Shown here: positions 9,141 to 18,400 of the stretch, piece after piece
Layout: the number at the start of each line of letters is the position of its first letter
How positions within the stretch are numbered: the first letter of the stretch is position 1
From: UBA4416 sp043719555
GTDB lineage: Bacteria > Bacteroidota > Bacteroidia > B-17B0 > Aurantibacillaceae
Assembly: GCA_043719555.1 (NCBI GenBank)
Contig: JAYSTR010000120.1
Location: 1 to 64,000, forward strand
Length of the DNA: 64,000 bases
Reading direction: 5' to 3'
Notes under the pieces: generated by a model
What the model saw: the letters and a program-made list of their open reading frames with translations, nothing else
The model's database searches: none
Told to the model about the DNA's origin: nothing
Made by a program: the position numbers and the translations under genes

Positions 9141-9683
9141 TTAATACCGCTTACAATTTATTTCTGCAATATTCATAATCTCGTCAAATATAATATTGTT
9201 TGCATAAATTTGCATCCATTCTACACCGTTAGACGCAGGAAAACAAATCGCAATATTTCCTTTATCTGACTCTTCTCTACATTTCTTGGTAGCACTAATA
9301 CTATTGCCGGAATTTGGAGTATCCGAATATGCCGGGTTATAAGTGTTTTTAAATATTTCTTCCCAGTTAATTTGTCTGTGATTTAAAATTATAATAATGG
9401 AACCTCTTTTCCACCCAGTAGCATTCCATAAATATTCGTGTCCAATTACGCATTCTTTTAAAGTGTCCAACTTGAATTTTCCTTTTTCATTAATTAAAAT
9501 GTCGGAGTTAGATTTAAATAAATCACTATCTTTTTTAATTCCATAAACATATGCAGATATACATTTTTCTAAAAGAGGTTTAATTACAAGTTTATTGGCA
9601 GGCAATAGATTATTTTCTTTATAGTAATGTCTAATTTTTCCTGTTAAATTAACAATTAACGGTCTGAAATATTCATTTTCCAT
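9141..9683 (-). CDS. Hypothetical protein (orphan, cassette-like)
   Basis: I do not recognise this 180-residue protein. It has no signal peptide and no membrane segment, and it is mixed in composition with several Trp and Cys residues (WNATGWKRGSIIIIL; CREESDKGNIAICFP). The start ATG at 9683 lies 54 bases after the remnant tail of a tyrosine recombinase on the same strand. Its 3' side is followed by the hairpin at 9037-9090 and a GC-richer patch. It is flanked on both sides by mobile-element debris and has no functional link to rpoN/DUF420 or to the genes beyond, so I infer that it was acquired as a single-gene insert. The frame is intact, and codon use looks similar to its neighbours. Confidence 0.6.
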   Translation of the reverse strand: MENEYFRPLIVNLTGKIRHYYKENNLLPANKLVIKPLLEKCISAYVYGIKKDSDLFKSNSDILINEKGKFKLDTLKECVIGHEYLWNATGWKRGSIIIILNHRQINWEEIFKNTYNPAYSDTPNSGNSISATKKCREESDKGNIAICFPASNGVEWMQIYANNIIFDEIMNIAEINCKRY

Positions 9684-9736
9684 TCTAAAGATATTGGTTT
9701 TTTACTTCTAATAGGTACATAAATCTAAGTATAATA

Positions 9737-10107
9737 TTATAAACTATCAAAGACGAAATAACGTTTTGAATGCCTATGTTACTCACATGGGTATATATTT
9801 CGGTAGTTGTACTGGTTTAAATCAGGGAGAGCATCTCTGGGCTTTTTATTTCTATAGGCTTCGGTTTCAACACATCGTTGTAGTCGTTTAAGGTTTGAAT
9901 ATAAACACCCGTGTTCTTAAAGGTATCTCTTATAGTATTTAGCGCTTCGGCATGATAACCAATATGCCAACCTTTTTGAGTGTGACTCCATTTAACACCA
10001 GGCAATGTTTTAACCAGCTCAATGGCTTTTGCATCGTAATCAAATTTCATAAATAATTTCATACGGTTATTGTGTAACCCATGCTCAATAAACAATTGTT
10101 TTACCAT
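9737..10107 (-). pseudogene. Internally deleted tyrosine recombinase/integrase remnant
   Basis: An open frame of 96 codons (10107 to 9817) encodes only the N-terminal domain seen in many Bacteroidota tyrosine recombinases (MKLFMKFDYDAKAIELVKTLPGVKWS without the rest; WHIGY follows). It ends at a TAA. Reading on in the same frame gives TTEIYTHVSNIGIQNVIS, the C-terminal motif holding the nucleophilic tyrosine of this family. A one-base shift then yields the usual tail FDSL and a stop at 9737-9739. The core-binding domain and the catalytic Arg/His boxes are missing, so the gene has suffered a large in-frame internal deletion, a nonsense change and a small frameshift. It cannot be active. The preserved ends show that it was once a complete integrase. 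Confidence 0.82.
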
Positions 10108-10119
10108 ACAGTAAAATTA

Positions 10120-10158
10120 TGCTATTTTATAGCATCGTATTGCTATGTTTTATAGCAA
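10120..10158. promoter_or_regulatory. Two tandem inverted repeats upstream of the integrase remnant
   Basis: TGCTATTTTATAGCA (10120-10134) and TTGCTATGTTTTATAGCAA (10140-10158) are two neighbouring palindromes with the same half-site TGCTAT/ATAGCA. They lie 13-51 bases upstream of the integrase start, where an autoregulatory operator or a recombination site would sit. A further TATAGCA follows at about 10159-10164. Function is inferred from position and symmetry only. Confidence 0.5.
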
Positions 10159-10164
10159 TATAGC

Positions 10165-10199
10165 AAAAAACCTCTAGCGTTTTAGTGCTAGAGGTTTTT
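10165..10199 (-). terminator. Rho-independent terminator (usable in both directions)
   Basis: CCTCTAGC (10171-10178) and GCTAGAGG (10187-10194) form an 8-bp stem with an 8-base loop, preceded by a run of A and followed by a run of T. It lies just beyond the stop of the minus-strand gene at 10223-10597 and would end its transcript before the integrase remnant. Confidence 0.85.
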
Positions 10200-10222
10200 G
10201 ATATGCGTGCTTTGTAATAGTA

Positions 10223-10597
10223 TTAGTGTGCTACGTGTTCTTCAGCTGGTTTTGCCTCATGTGCTACGCTATCCATTTTTGCAGGTTCAGTAGAAATTAC
10301 ATGCGTTGTATCAGTAACAACAGCTTCTTCAGTTGCAGCCTCGTGCTCAGTAGTTGCAGCGGTTTCATGTTCCGCTCCCTCGTGTCCACTATGATCGCCA
10401 GCTTCACATTTTTTCATACACTCTTCTGAGCAATCTTCTTTACATTCGCATTTAGCTTTGTGGTGTCCGCCATCGCAAGTGCTTACTAAAAGCAAAATTA
10501 ATAAGATAGTTACTAAGCCCATAATTAATGGAACACGAAAAGAAACTGGTTTAGATTCTGTAACGTGATGGCTGTCGTGATCGTGATGAGAACTCAT
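10223..10597 (-). CDS. Small membrane-anchored Cys/His-rich protein
   Basis: The 124-residue protein has a His-rich N-terminus (MSSHHDHDSHH), one transmembrane segment at about residues 23-42, and a cluster of closely spaced cysteines and histidines (HHKAKCECKEDCSEECMKKC, then HSGHEG). An Ala/Glu/His-rich tail follows. The composition suggests binding of a soft metal such as Cu or Zn on the outer face of the inner membrane, but I recognise no family, so this is inference. It is an independent unit with its own terminator (10165-10199). The low-complexity tail could also be a flexible linker without metal function. Confidence 0.7.
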   Translation of the reverse strand: MSSHHDHDSHHVTESKPVSFRVPLIMGLVTILLILLLVSTCDGGHHKAKCECKEDCSEECMKKCEAGDHSGHEGAEHETAATTEHEAATEEAVVTDTTHVISTEPAKMDSVAHEAKPAEEHVAH

Positions 10598-10655
10598 AAT
10601 GTTTTTAGTTTAAATTATATCTGGTAAAAATAATGGAATTATTATTTATACAAAA

Positions 10656-11759
10656 CTATTGGATTAAAATTTTTAGTTTTTGAGAGCCTTTTCCGTTATT
10701 TAAAGTCATAAAATAGATTCCTGCAGGTAAAAATGACACATCAATTGTTTGGCTACCTACAACATCGAATAATTTAACTGTTTGGCATTGTGCATTAAAA
10801 ATGGTAGCACTTACCTGATTAATAGTTGATGGTAGTTTTATATTTAAAATACTTGAGCTAGGATTAGGAAAAACAGAAATGTTTAAGTTGTTTTTTTCAT
10901 TTTCCATTAAACCAACAAATGACACAACACTTTGGCGGTACCGAGCTTGATTAGCAACAAAAGTATTGTTGTTGTAAGTTCCGGATACTTCTAAAACAGG
11001 AATGTGTTCCGAAGTTGTTAACCATTGGTAGCTTCTTTGAAAATTAGGAAATCCAAATTTAAAGGGAGTAGGACCAACAATAGGCAGAGTAATAGTGCCT
11101 TTTATAGTATCCATGCTGTATTGTGTTGTTATTACACGTAAGCAATTATACGTTCCTTTAGGAGTAGTAATACTGCCATAACCATCCGCTTCAGTAATAC
11201 GATAACCTTCTTTAGAATATTGAAAAGGAATGGCAGTTGTTGTTGGCGTAGAAAATTTAAAAATAGTAGAATCTCTATCGGTGTAATTTAAAGGAAACTT
11301 ATATAAAACATCTTCTTTTCCCGCATCAAATAAACTAGGAACAGGTATACCATTTATTTTTACACCCAATCCTTCTGTAATAAACTTAGTGGAAGACTTA
11401 CTATAAAAATTATAAACATCCGTAATTTTAATAGATGGTACACCAGGAATAGGAATGGTTGGTATAGGAACAGTATCTTGAACCAATTCACCATAGGCTG
11501 TAAAACCAAACAAGATAAAGTATGGAGTATTTAAACCGGATTTAAAGGCACGTACCGCTTGTGAAGTTGGAACTAATGTACTAAAATCCCAAGTATGGTT
11601 TGAGCCAGTTGTGGTATAATCTCCTACAGAAGCTAAGGTTGCATTGCTGTATCGAATGGTATCGCCTGATATAGGCATACTTGATGCCGTAATTGAAATT
11701 TGTGCATTTGAAAATAAAGCACTAATTAGTATAGATGCAGAAAGTAAAAGTTTAGTCAT
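10656..11759 (-). CDS. Secreted protein with T9SS type A sorting domain
   Basis: A 367-residue protein. I place the start at the ATG at 11759, which begins a clean signal peptide (MTKLLLSASILISALFSNAQ); the open frame extends 15 codons further but that would bury the signal. The central part is unrecognised (TITLPIVGPTPFKFGFPNF region) and resembles other uncharacterised Bacteroidota exported proteins. The last 75 residues are a type A C-terminal sorting domain: ISVFPNPSSSILNIKLP, IFNAQCQTVKLFDV, LPAGIYFMTL and KLKILIQ. This directs export through the T9SS and probably attachment to the cell surface. Transcribed alone; it lies downstream of the lemA-TPM operon. Confidence 0.88.
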   Translation of the reverse strand: MTKLLLSASILISALFSNAQISITASSMPISGDTIRYSNATLASVGDYTTTGSNHTWDFSTLVPTSQAVRAFKSGLNTPYFILFGFTAYGELVQDTVPIPTIPIPGVPSIKITDVYNFYSKSSTKFITEGLGVKINGIPVPSLFDAGKEDVLYKFPLNYTDRDSTIFKFSTPTTTAIPFQYSKEGYRITEADGYGSITTPKGTYNCLRVITTQYSMDTIKGTITLPIVGPTPFKFGFPNFQRSYQWLTTSEHIPVLEVSGTYNNNTFVANQARYRQSVVSFVGLMENEKNNLNISVFPNPSSSILNIKLPSTINQVSATIFNAQCQTVKLFDVVGSQTIDVSFLPAGIYFMTLNNGKGSQKLKILIQ

Positions 11760-11797
11760 TGTGTTAAAATTGATTTGTAGTAAAAATAGTAAAAATA

Positions 11798-12544
11798 TTA
11801 CCAACTTCCACCAGAACCACCTCCACCCCCACTACCGCCACCAAATCCACCAAAGGAAGAACCTCCGCCACCGCCACCAAAATCACTAAATGATGAACCG
11901 CCACCAAAATACGTTATACCGCCCCCGCGACCACCACCGCCATTTTTACTTACAACCATTAATACAACAATAATGATTATGATGATAGGAATAACATTAT
12001 TTTCGTTTTTGCTTTTACCTTTTGTTTTTACATTGTATTCGCCTTTGGCAGCAGCCATTAAATTAGTTACACCTGCATTAACGCCATCATAAAAACGTTG
12101 TTCCTTAAAAAATGGCACCATTTCATTCTCACGAATGTGTTTGGTTTGTATATCGGTTATTGCGCCCTCTAAACCATAACCAACCGATATAAATAGTTTT
12201 CGTTCGCCTTGGCCACCTGTAGGTTTTATTAATATAACAACCCCATTATTTTTATCTTTTTGCCCAACACCCCATTTGTTTAAAATTTCGGTTGCAAAAC
12301 TAGCATCATCTAAACCAGTTAAATCGTCCACAACTACTACACAAATTTGGTTAGAGGTTTCTAAACTAAAGTTTTGTAATTTTTGTTCGAGCTGTTGTTC
12401 TTCATTATCCGAAAAAAACTGAGGAAACTCCTTTGATAGATTATTAACTAATCTATCAGGCGATGGCCTTGCAGGAATTTGTGCCACACCAATTAAGGAG
12501 GCAATTACAAGTAAAAAAACAAGTATTTGTTTATTAAAAATCAA
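11798..12544 (-). CDS. TPM domain protein with glycine-rich C-terminus
   Basis: The 248-residue protein has a signal peptide (ending LIGVAQ), a TPM (TLP18.3/Psb32/MOLO-1) domain at about residues 25-160 (VNNLSKEFPQFFSDNEEQQLE; NNGVVILIKP; FISVGYGLEGAITD), one transmembrane segment at about 185-200 and a Gly/Ser-rich tail ending GGSGGSW. Proteins of this family sit in the periplasm facing the inner membrane; in plants and some bacteria they assist repair or assembly of membrane complexes. The start overlaps the stop of the second TPM gene by four bases, and the next gene upstream encodes LemA, the common Bacteroidota lemA-TPM-TPM arrangement. Confidence 0.88.
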   Translation of the reverse strand: MIFNKQILVFLLVIASLIGVAQIPARPSPDRLVNNLSKEFPQFFSDNEEQQLEQKLQNFSLETSNQICVVVVDDLTGLDDASFATEILNKWGVGQKDKNNGVVILIKPTGGQGERKLFISVGYGLEGAITDIQTKHIRENEMVPFFKEQRFYDGVNAGVTNLMAAAKGEYNVKTKGKSKNENNVIPIIIIIIVVLMVVSKNGGGGRGGGITYFGGGSSFSDFGGGGGGSSFGGFGGGSGGGGGSGGSW

Positions 12545-12984
12545 TAGGATATATCGTTTGGTAATTCGTTTATATCATCATGACTAATAGGGAAATAGGT
12601 TTTTAATTGTTCGCCACATTCGTGGATCGCCGTTTCTAAACCTTCAATTATTTTATTTTGTTTAAACAAATCAATCGAACAATTTTTTATGTTCTCCCAA
12701 AACGCATCAGTTACTTTATCGTGTATGCCTTGTCCACCCCAAACAGCAAAGCTTTTAGAGTCGACGGACAAATACAACAAAACACCATTTTGTTCTTTTG
12801 TTAAATGCATGTTTAGTTTTTTAAAATAAAACTGACATTCTGTTAAAGCATCAGATTTGCAACGCTTAGCCAAATGCACTCTAATTTCGCCCGAGGTTTT
12901 AAGCTCCGCTAATTGTATAGCTTTTATCAAACGAATTTCGTCGCTTTTAGAAATCAATCGCTTTTTAAATAAACCGAAAAACAT
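12541..12984 (-). CDS. TPM domain protein (second copy, no signal peptide)
   Basis: A 147-residue protein with one TPM domain (IRLIKAIQLAELKTSGEIRV; NGVLLYLSVDSKSFAVWGGQGI; EGLETAIHECGEQL). It lacks the signal peptide and Gly-rich tail of its neighbour, so it is predicted cytoplasmic or peripheral. Translation is probably coupled on both sides: its start overlaps the lemA stop by one base, and its stop overlaps the next start by four bases. The function within the lemA operon is not established. Confidence 0.85.
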   Translation of the reverse strand: MFFGLFKKRLISKSDEIRLIKAIQLAELKTSGEIRVHLAKRCKSDALTECQFYFKKLNMHLTKEQNGVLLYLSVDSKSFAVWGGQGIHDKVTDAFWENIKNCSIDLFKQNKIIEGLETAIHECGEQLKTYFPISHDDINELPNDISY

Positions 12985-13574
12985 TATTTGATATTAATAT
13001 CAACTTTAGGAGCGTGTTCTGCACCGGCATCGGCATTAAAGTAAGATGCTTCGCTGTAGCCCCAAGCAAATAAACTACCAGGAATTTTTTTAATACCGGC
13101 GTTATATTCTTTTACTACATCATTATATTTCATACGTTCAACAGCAATACGATTTTCGCAACCTTCTAACTCAACACGTAATTCGCTAAAAGCTTGGCTC
13201 GATTTTAAGTTAGGGTAATTTTCGGTAACCATTAATAACTTAGAAATAGCAGATGATAATTCACCTTGAGCTGCTTTGTATTTTTCAATTGTTTCAGGCG
13301 TTAATTTGGTTGGATCAATGGTAACCTGAGTTGCTTTAGCACGCGCTTCGGCAACTGCCACTAATGTGCTTTTTTCAAAATTAGCTTCAGCCTCAACCGT
13401 TTTTACAATAGATGGTATTAAATCCAAACGGCGTTGGTATTGGCTTTCTACTTGGTGCCATTGTGATTTTACAGTTTCATTTAAATCAACAAACGAATTA
13501 CGCTTGCTGCATCCGTAAGTTAAACCAAAAAAACACAAAGCGCCTATGGCAACTATACTAATTATTCTTTTCAT
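12984..13574 (-). CDS. lemA: LemA family protein
   Basis: The 196-residue protein has an N-terminal hydrophobic segment with a lipoprotein-like end (LTYGC at about 18-22). The LemA helical domain follows: LNETVKSQWHQVESQYQRR, LIPSIVKTVE, VAVAEARAKA, SSAISKLLMVTENYPNLKS, and ERMKYNDVVKEYN, with the usual PGSLFAWGY end. LemA proteins are membrane-anchored helical-bundle proteins of unclear role, very often found upstream of TPM genes as here. It heads the three-gene minus-strand operon; the divergent outer-membrane gene starts 62 bases away. Confidence 0.93.
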   Translation of the reverse strand: MKRIISIVAIGALCFFGLTYGCSKRNSFVDLNETVKSQWHQVESQYQRRLDLIPSIVKTVEAEANFEKSTLVAVAEARAKATQVTIDPTKLTPETIEKYKAAQGELSSAISKLLMVTENYPNLKSSQAFSELRVELEGCENRIAVERMKYNDVVKEYNAGIKKIPGSLFAWGYSEASYFNADAGAEHAPKVDINIK

Positions 13575-13635
13575 TCGTTATAGGTTTTTAATTTACTGTG
13601 AAATTAAAAAGAATTACCTTAGAAGCTACATAATT

Positions 13636-15372
13636 GTGCTAAAATTTTTGATACATAGTTTGTTGTTTGCATTAATTAACATTAGTTGTGTTAAGGCGCA
13701 AGTGTTTAAACTGCGCATCGTAAATACTGATTCTCAAACTGTATTTAAGAAAACAACTTACACTAAGCAGTATGCTACAAAATCACTTTTAGATAAAGCA
13801 TTAAACACGGTTTATGTATCGCTCATTAACCAAGGATACATAAGTGCGAGTATTGATAGTGTGTTGAGCGATTCTCTTAAATACTATACAGCTTATTTAG
13901 TTATTGGATCAAAATATAAATGGACACAACTATATTATAACCCATCAAATATTGCTATCATAAATAAACTTGGTTATGGCGAACGTTTTTTTGTAAACCG
14001 GCCATTTAAAAACCAGGAGCTAAAAACATTTTTAGATAAAATTATTACCTATTACGAAAATCACGGTTATCCATTTGCTTCTGTAAAGTTAGACAGTGTG
14101 AGCGTTATAAACGAAACCGTTTCAGCAAAATTGGTGATTGAAAAAAACAAATTATTTAAATTAGATAGTTTAATACAAGAAGGAAATGGTGTGGTATCTA
14201 ATCGGTTTTTGTTTCGTTATTTAGGTATAAAAAATGGGATGTTATATAACGAAGCAACGTTTAAATCAACCTCTAAAAAACTACGACAATTACCATTTGT
14301 TACCGAAACTAAAACACCTTATTTACAACTAACAGAAAAAACCAATAAGTTGTTTTTGTTTTTAGATAAAAAAAATGCGTCGCAGTTTGATGGGATAGTT
14401 GGATTACAGCCTAACGAAAAAGGTAAAACCATTTTTACGGGCGATTTAAAAATTAAGCTCGTTAATAATTTATTTAAAAGTGGCGAAACCATCGATTTAA
14501 ATTGGCGACGACTCCAATCCCAAACTCAGGATTTAAAGATAAACATTATTTACCCATACATTGCTGGTTTACCTATAGGTGTAGATTATGGACTTAAGCT
14601 GTATAAAAAAGACACAACGTTTATTGACATAAGTAATGGCGTTGGCTTGAATTATTATTTTAATGGCTTAAATCATTTTAAGGTTTTTTACAAGCAACGT
14701 AATGCCAATTTAATTTCTACAGCTGGATTAGAAAAAAGTACGGTTTTACCTGAGTATGCCGATGTAGTTACAAAAGCATACGGTTTGGGGTTTGTTTATG
14801 AGAAACTAAATTATAAGTTTAATCCACGTAGAGGTTTTTCGTTTACAACAACGGGTTCGGTTGGTAATCGACAAATAAAACGCAACCCAAAAATTAGTGA
14901 TTTAGCTTATCAAAAAATTAGTTTAAAAACATCGCAGTATCAAACCGAAGCAACATTGGCAGGTTACATCAACGTTTATAAAAACAACGTAATAAAACTA
15001 AGTACACAATTTGGTTCTGTTTTTGGCAACACACTGTATCGAAATGAATTGTTTCGGTTTGGCGGATTGAAGACTTTGCGCGGATTTGACGAAGAAAGCA
15101 TCTATGCCTCAACGTATGTGATACCGACAGTTGAATATCGTTTTTTGTTTGAACAAAATTCCAATTTGTTTTTGTTTGCAGAAACAGCTTGGTATGAAAA
15201 CGCTAGTAATGGCAGATATTTAAACGACTTACCAATTGGAATAGGAGCTGGCATCAATTTTGAAACTAAAGCAGGTATTTTTAATTTGAGTTATGCTTTG
15301 GGCAAACAATATAACAATAGCTTTGATTTGCGTATAGGAAAAATCCATGCTGGATTAACCGCTCTGTTTTAA
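13636..15372 (+). CDS. BamA/TamA-like outer-membrane beta-barrel protein
   Basis: The GTG at 13636 is chosen because it opens a good signal peptide (LKFLIHSLLFALINISCVKAQ); the longer frame would overlap the divergent lemA start. The 578-residue protein has a POTRA-like N-terminal half (repeated YYENHGYPFASVKLDSV and VVSNRFLFRYLGIKNGMLYNEA segments) and a C-terminal surface-antigen barrel with the RGF-type motif FGGLKTLRGFDEES and YVIPTVEYRFLFE. It ends HAGLTALF with a terminal Phe. The family inserts outer-membrane proteins or exports passengers. It is smaller than BamA, with fewer POTRA domains, so it is more like TamA or a Bacteroidota paralogue than the essential BamA. Confidence 0.82.
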   Translation: MLKFLIHSLLFALINISCVKAQVFKLRIVNTDSQTVFKKTTYTKQYATKSLLDKALNTVYVSLINQGYISASIDSVLSDSLKYYTAYLVIGSKYKWTQLYYNPSNIAIINKLGYGERFFVNRPFKNQELKTFLDKIITYYENHGYPFASVKLDSVSVINETVSAKLVIEKNKLFKLDSLIQEGNGVVSNRFLFRYLGIKNGMLYNEATFKSTSKKLRQLPFVTETKTPYLQLTEKTNKLFLFLDKKNASQFDGIVGLQPNEKGKTIFTGDLKIKLVNNLFKSGETIDLNWRRLQSQTQDLKINIIYPYIAGLPIGVDYGLKLYKKDTTFIDISNGVGLNYYFNGLNHFKVFYKQRNANLISTAGLEKSTVLPEYADVVTKAYGLGFVYEKLNYKFNPRRGFSFTTTGSVGNRQIKRNPKISDLAYQKISLKTSQYQTEATLAGYINVYKNNVIKLSTQFGSVFGNTLYRNELFRFGGLKTLRGFDEESIYASTYVIPTVEYRFLFEQNSNLFLFAETAWYENASNGRYLNDLPIGIGAGINFETKAGIFNLSYALGKQYNNSFDLRIGKIHAGLTALF

Positions 15373-15462
15373 ACAAAATACTATTTTTAGAGAGAATAAG
15401 AAAACCATAAATAGTTAGTTTTTTTCAAATTTTTTATTAAACTTGTATATCAAATTAGTTTA

Positions 15463-18400
15463 TTGAAAACAACCTCTATAACTATAATTGCTTGCTTAAT
15501 TTATTTTTTGGGATTTTCTCAAAAAATGAACTTGCAAAAATTTTCAGTTAAAGAGGGTTTAGCTCAATCTACTGTAAAGCAAATTGTAGAAGATGACTAT
15601 GGAAACCTTTGGTTAGCCACTAACAATGGGTTATCTAAATTTAATGGTTCTGGTTTTGAAAACTATACTACTACCAATGGATTACCTTCAAACGAGATAA
15701 CAAGTTTGTTTTATACAAAAGATTTGTTGTGCATTGGAACACGCAAAGGCTTTTGTACGTTTGATGGCTCGAGGTTTACATTTTCTAACGCTCATAAAAA
15801 GATTAGAGGAGCAACAAAAAAAATTCTGCAAAAGAAAGATGTGTTACACGTGTTTACCAACGCAGGCTACTATTTAGTTGATTTATCAGAACAACCATTT
15901 AAAGTCGATTCTATTCCTATTTCAAATATTGTAGATCAAAACATTACCGACGCAGAGTTTGATGAAGATGGCAATATTTGGATATCTACCATTAAAAGTG
16001 GTGTGTATTTTATAGAGGTTACAACATCAACTAAAATACCAAAATTTGCATTGGTTCAATGCTCAAAATCATCAACCGTTTTTGGCAAAAAACTAGTAAG
16101 AGTAGCAAAATTCGATCAAAATAATTTTTTAAAAGGCAATCAAATTATCAGCATCGAGTTTGATAAAAAACAAAATCTATTAGTAAGTGATTGGGATAAT
16201 GGTATTTCTAAAATCGAATTTAATTACTCAAGTTCAGTTGGTATAGAAGTTGAACATGTTGTTTTAGATACAATTGTGTCAGGAAAAGCAACAACGATCA
16301 CTCGGGTAACAGCTATTAATAGTGATAGAGAGGGAAACATGTATTTTTCTTCGGATGGATTTGGTTTATATAAGATCCCCGTTGATGCAAATACCGGAGA
16401 GAATAATTATTCGTCGTACGCTGATATCGTTCATTACGGTTACGAAGACGGTATGTATGGGAACCACCCATTAACAATCATTGAAGATAAAAGCAAAAAC
16501 CTTTGGTTGGGTACTTTGTATGATGGATTAATTTTAATGAACAATAAAAGTTCGTTAAGCTTTAATAAAAACAGCGGACTAGCAGAAGAAAAAGTAATTA
16601 GCTTAATTGAAGCTAAAGATAGTTCAATTTGGATAGGCACATATGGCGGTGGAGCCGTAAAGTTTAAAGACAAAAAATTTAAAAATGCATTTTGGGAACA
16701 AGGAATTAGCGAATCAATTATAAAATCAATTATAGAGGATGATTACAACAATGTTTGGTTAGGCACAACGGGCGGAGGCATTAGTATTATTTCAAAAGAA
16801 AATGCACAAACAACACTCAATGTTTCTAAAATTATTTCGCAGTTAAATAATTTAACTAGCAACTTTGTAAGTTATTTATATAAAGCCTCCAATGGTGATG
16901 TGTGGGTTGGCTACCAAGGCGATAACAAATTAGATAGGATACAAAGCACTGCCAACCTAGCATATACAATAACTACATACCCAATAACATCTTTAGCTAA
17001 ATTTAATGTGTCGTGCATTACCGAAGATGATAATCATAATATTTGGGTTTCAAGCAATGAAGGTGTTTGGTTGGTAGACCCTAATACTAAAAACATTAAT
17101 AATGATTATTCATCATTTAAAAACATACAAACCTTGTTTAAAGATTGGAACGGTAACATTTGGCTTGGCTCGTATGATGTTGGTTTGATTATTTTAAAAA
17201 ATAAATTTAAAGCGCGTTACTCAGAAAATGCTAACGCAAACTTGTTCGAAAAATATACCTCTGCAAACGGTTTAAGTAGTAATTGTGTCAACAGTATTTT
17301 GTTTTTAAAAGAATCAGCCTGGATTATTACAAACAATGGGATTAACGAAGTAGTTATTGATAAATACTTAAACCGCATTAAAGAAATTAAATCGTACAAC
17401 AAAGGAAGCGGCTTCGCTTCATACGATAATAAGCCTAATACAGCATTGTTTGATGAATTTAAAACAATGTGGATTGGTTCTGTGGATGGATTAACGAAAT
17501 ACGAAAACCTAAGCGAGAACAAAACAAATGAAACCGCGAGAAAAATAACCACATTTATAGATGCTGTTTCTATAAATAACAAATTAATTAATTGGAGTGA
17601 GGCTAAAGAGTTTTCCTCTGGAGAATTATCTAGTATTAAATTTGATGGGTTACTGAACTGGAACAGAATCCCAAAAAATTTGGTATTGGATTATGAGCAC
17701 AATTCTATTGAGTTTCTTTTAAACACAGATAATATTTCTGATCAAAAAGCCATTAACTATCAATACAAATTAATAGGTTTTGATAAAAACTGGAACACCA
17801 TTTTTTCTACCAATGTGATTAATTATAAAAACCTCCCATCAGGGGATTATAGCCTAGTTGTTAAAGCATCCATAAGTAATGATTTTACGGCTTCTGAAGA
17901 AGTCGCGTTTCAATTTAGCATTAAACCTCCGTTTTGGAAATCAACTTGGTTTTATATTTTAGTAGGTTTAAGTTTAGCTGGCATGCTATATTATTTTGTA
18001 TCGTCGCGTGAGGCTCGCTTAAAACGCGAAAAAATGAAACTAGAGCTTGAGGTTAAAGCACGAACATATGAAATAGAAAAAAAGAAAAAAGAAATTGAAG
18101 TACAAAGCACCTTGATAAACGGCATAAATAAAGATATGACGGATAGTATTGTGTACGCCCAACGTATACAAAAAACAATTTTACCAAGTAGAGGGGTTTT
18201 GAAGAAATATTTTTCGGATTTTTTAGTATTATATAAACCAAAAAACATTGTAAGTGGAGATTATTATTGGTTTAAAGAAACAAACAATTTAATTTATGTT
18301 GCCGCTGTTGATTGTACAGGACACGGTGTGCCGGGAGCATTTATGTCCTTAATTTCTAGTAGTATCTTAAATGAAGCGGCTAATCTTTATGGGCACTTAT

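Noticed and set aside
11760..11804. Longer start for the T9SS protein ending at 10656
   Set aside because: The 15 extra residues would precede a clean signal peptide that starts at the ATG at 11759.
11644..11940. Histidine-rich open frame on the plus strand opposite the TPM gene
   Set aside because: It is the antisense reading of the glycine-rich codons of the TPM protein and has no homology or start signals of its own.
13546..13635. Earlier ATG for the BamA/TamA-like gene
   Set aside because: It overlaps the start of the divergent lemA gene and puts 30 residues in front of a good signal peptide beginning at the GTG at 13636.
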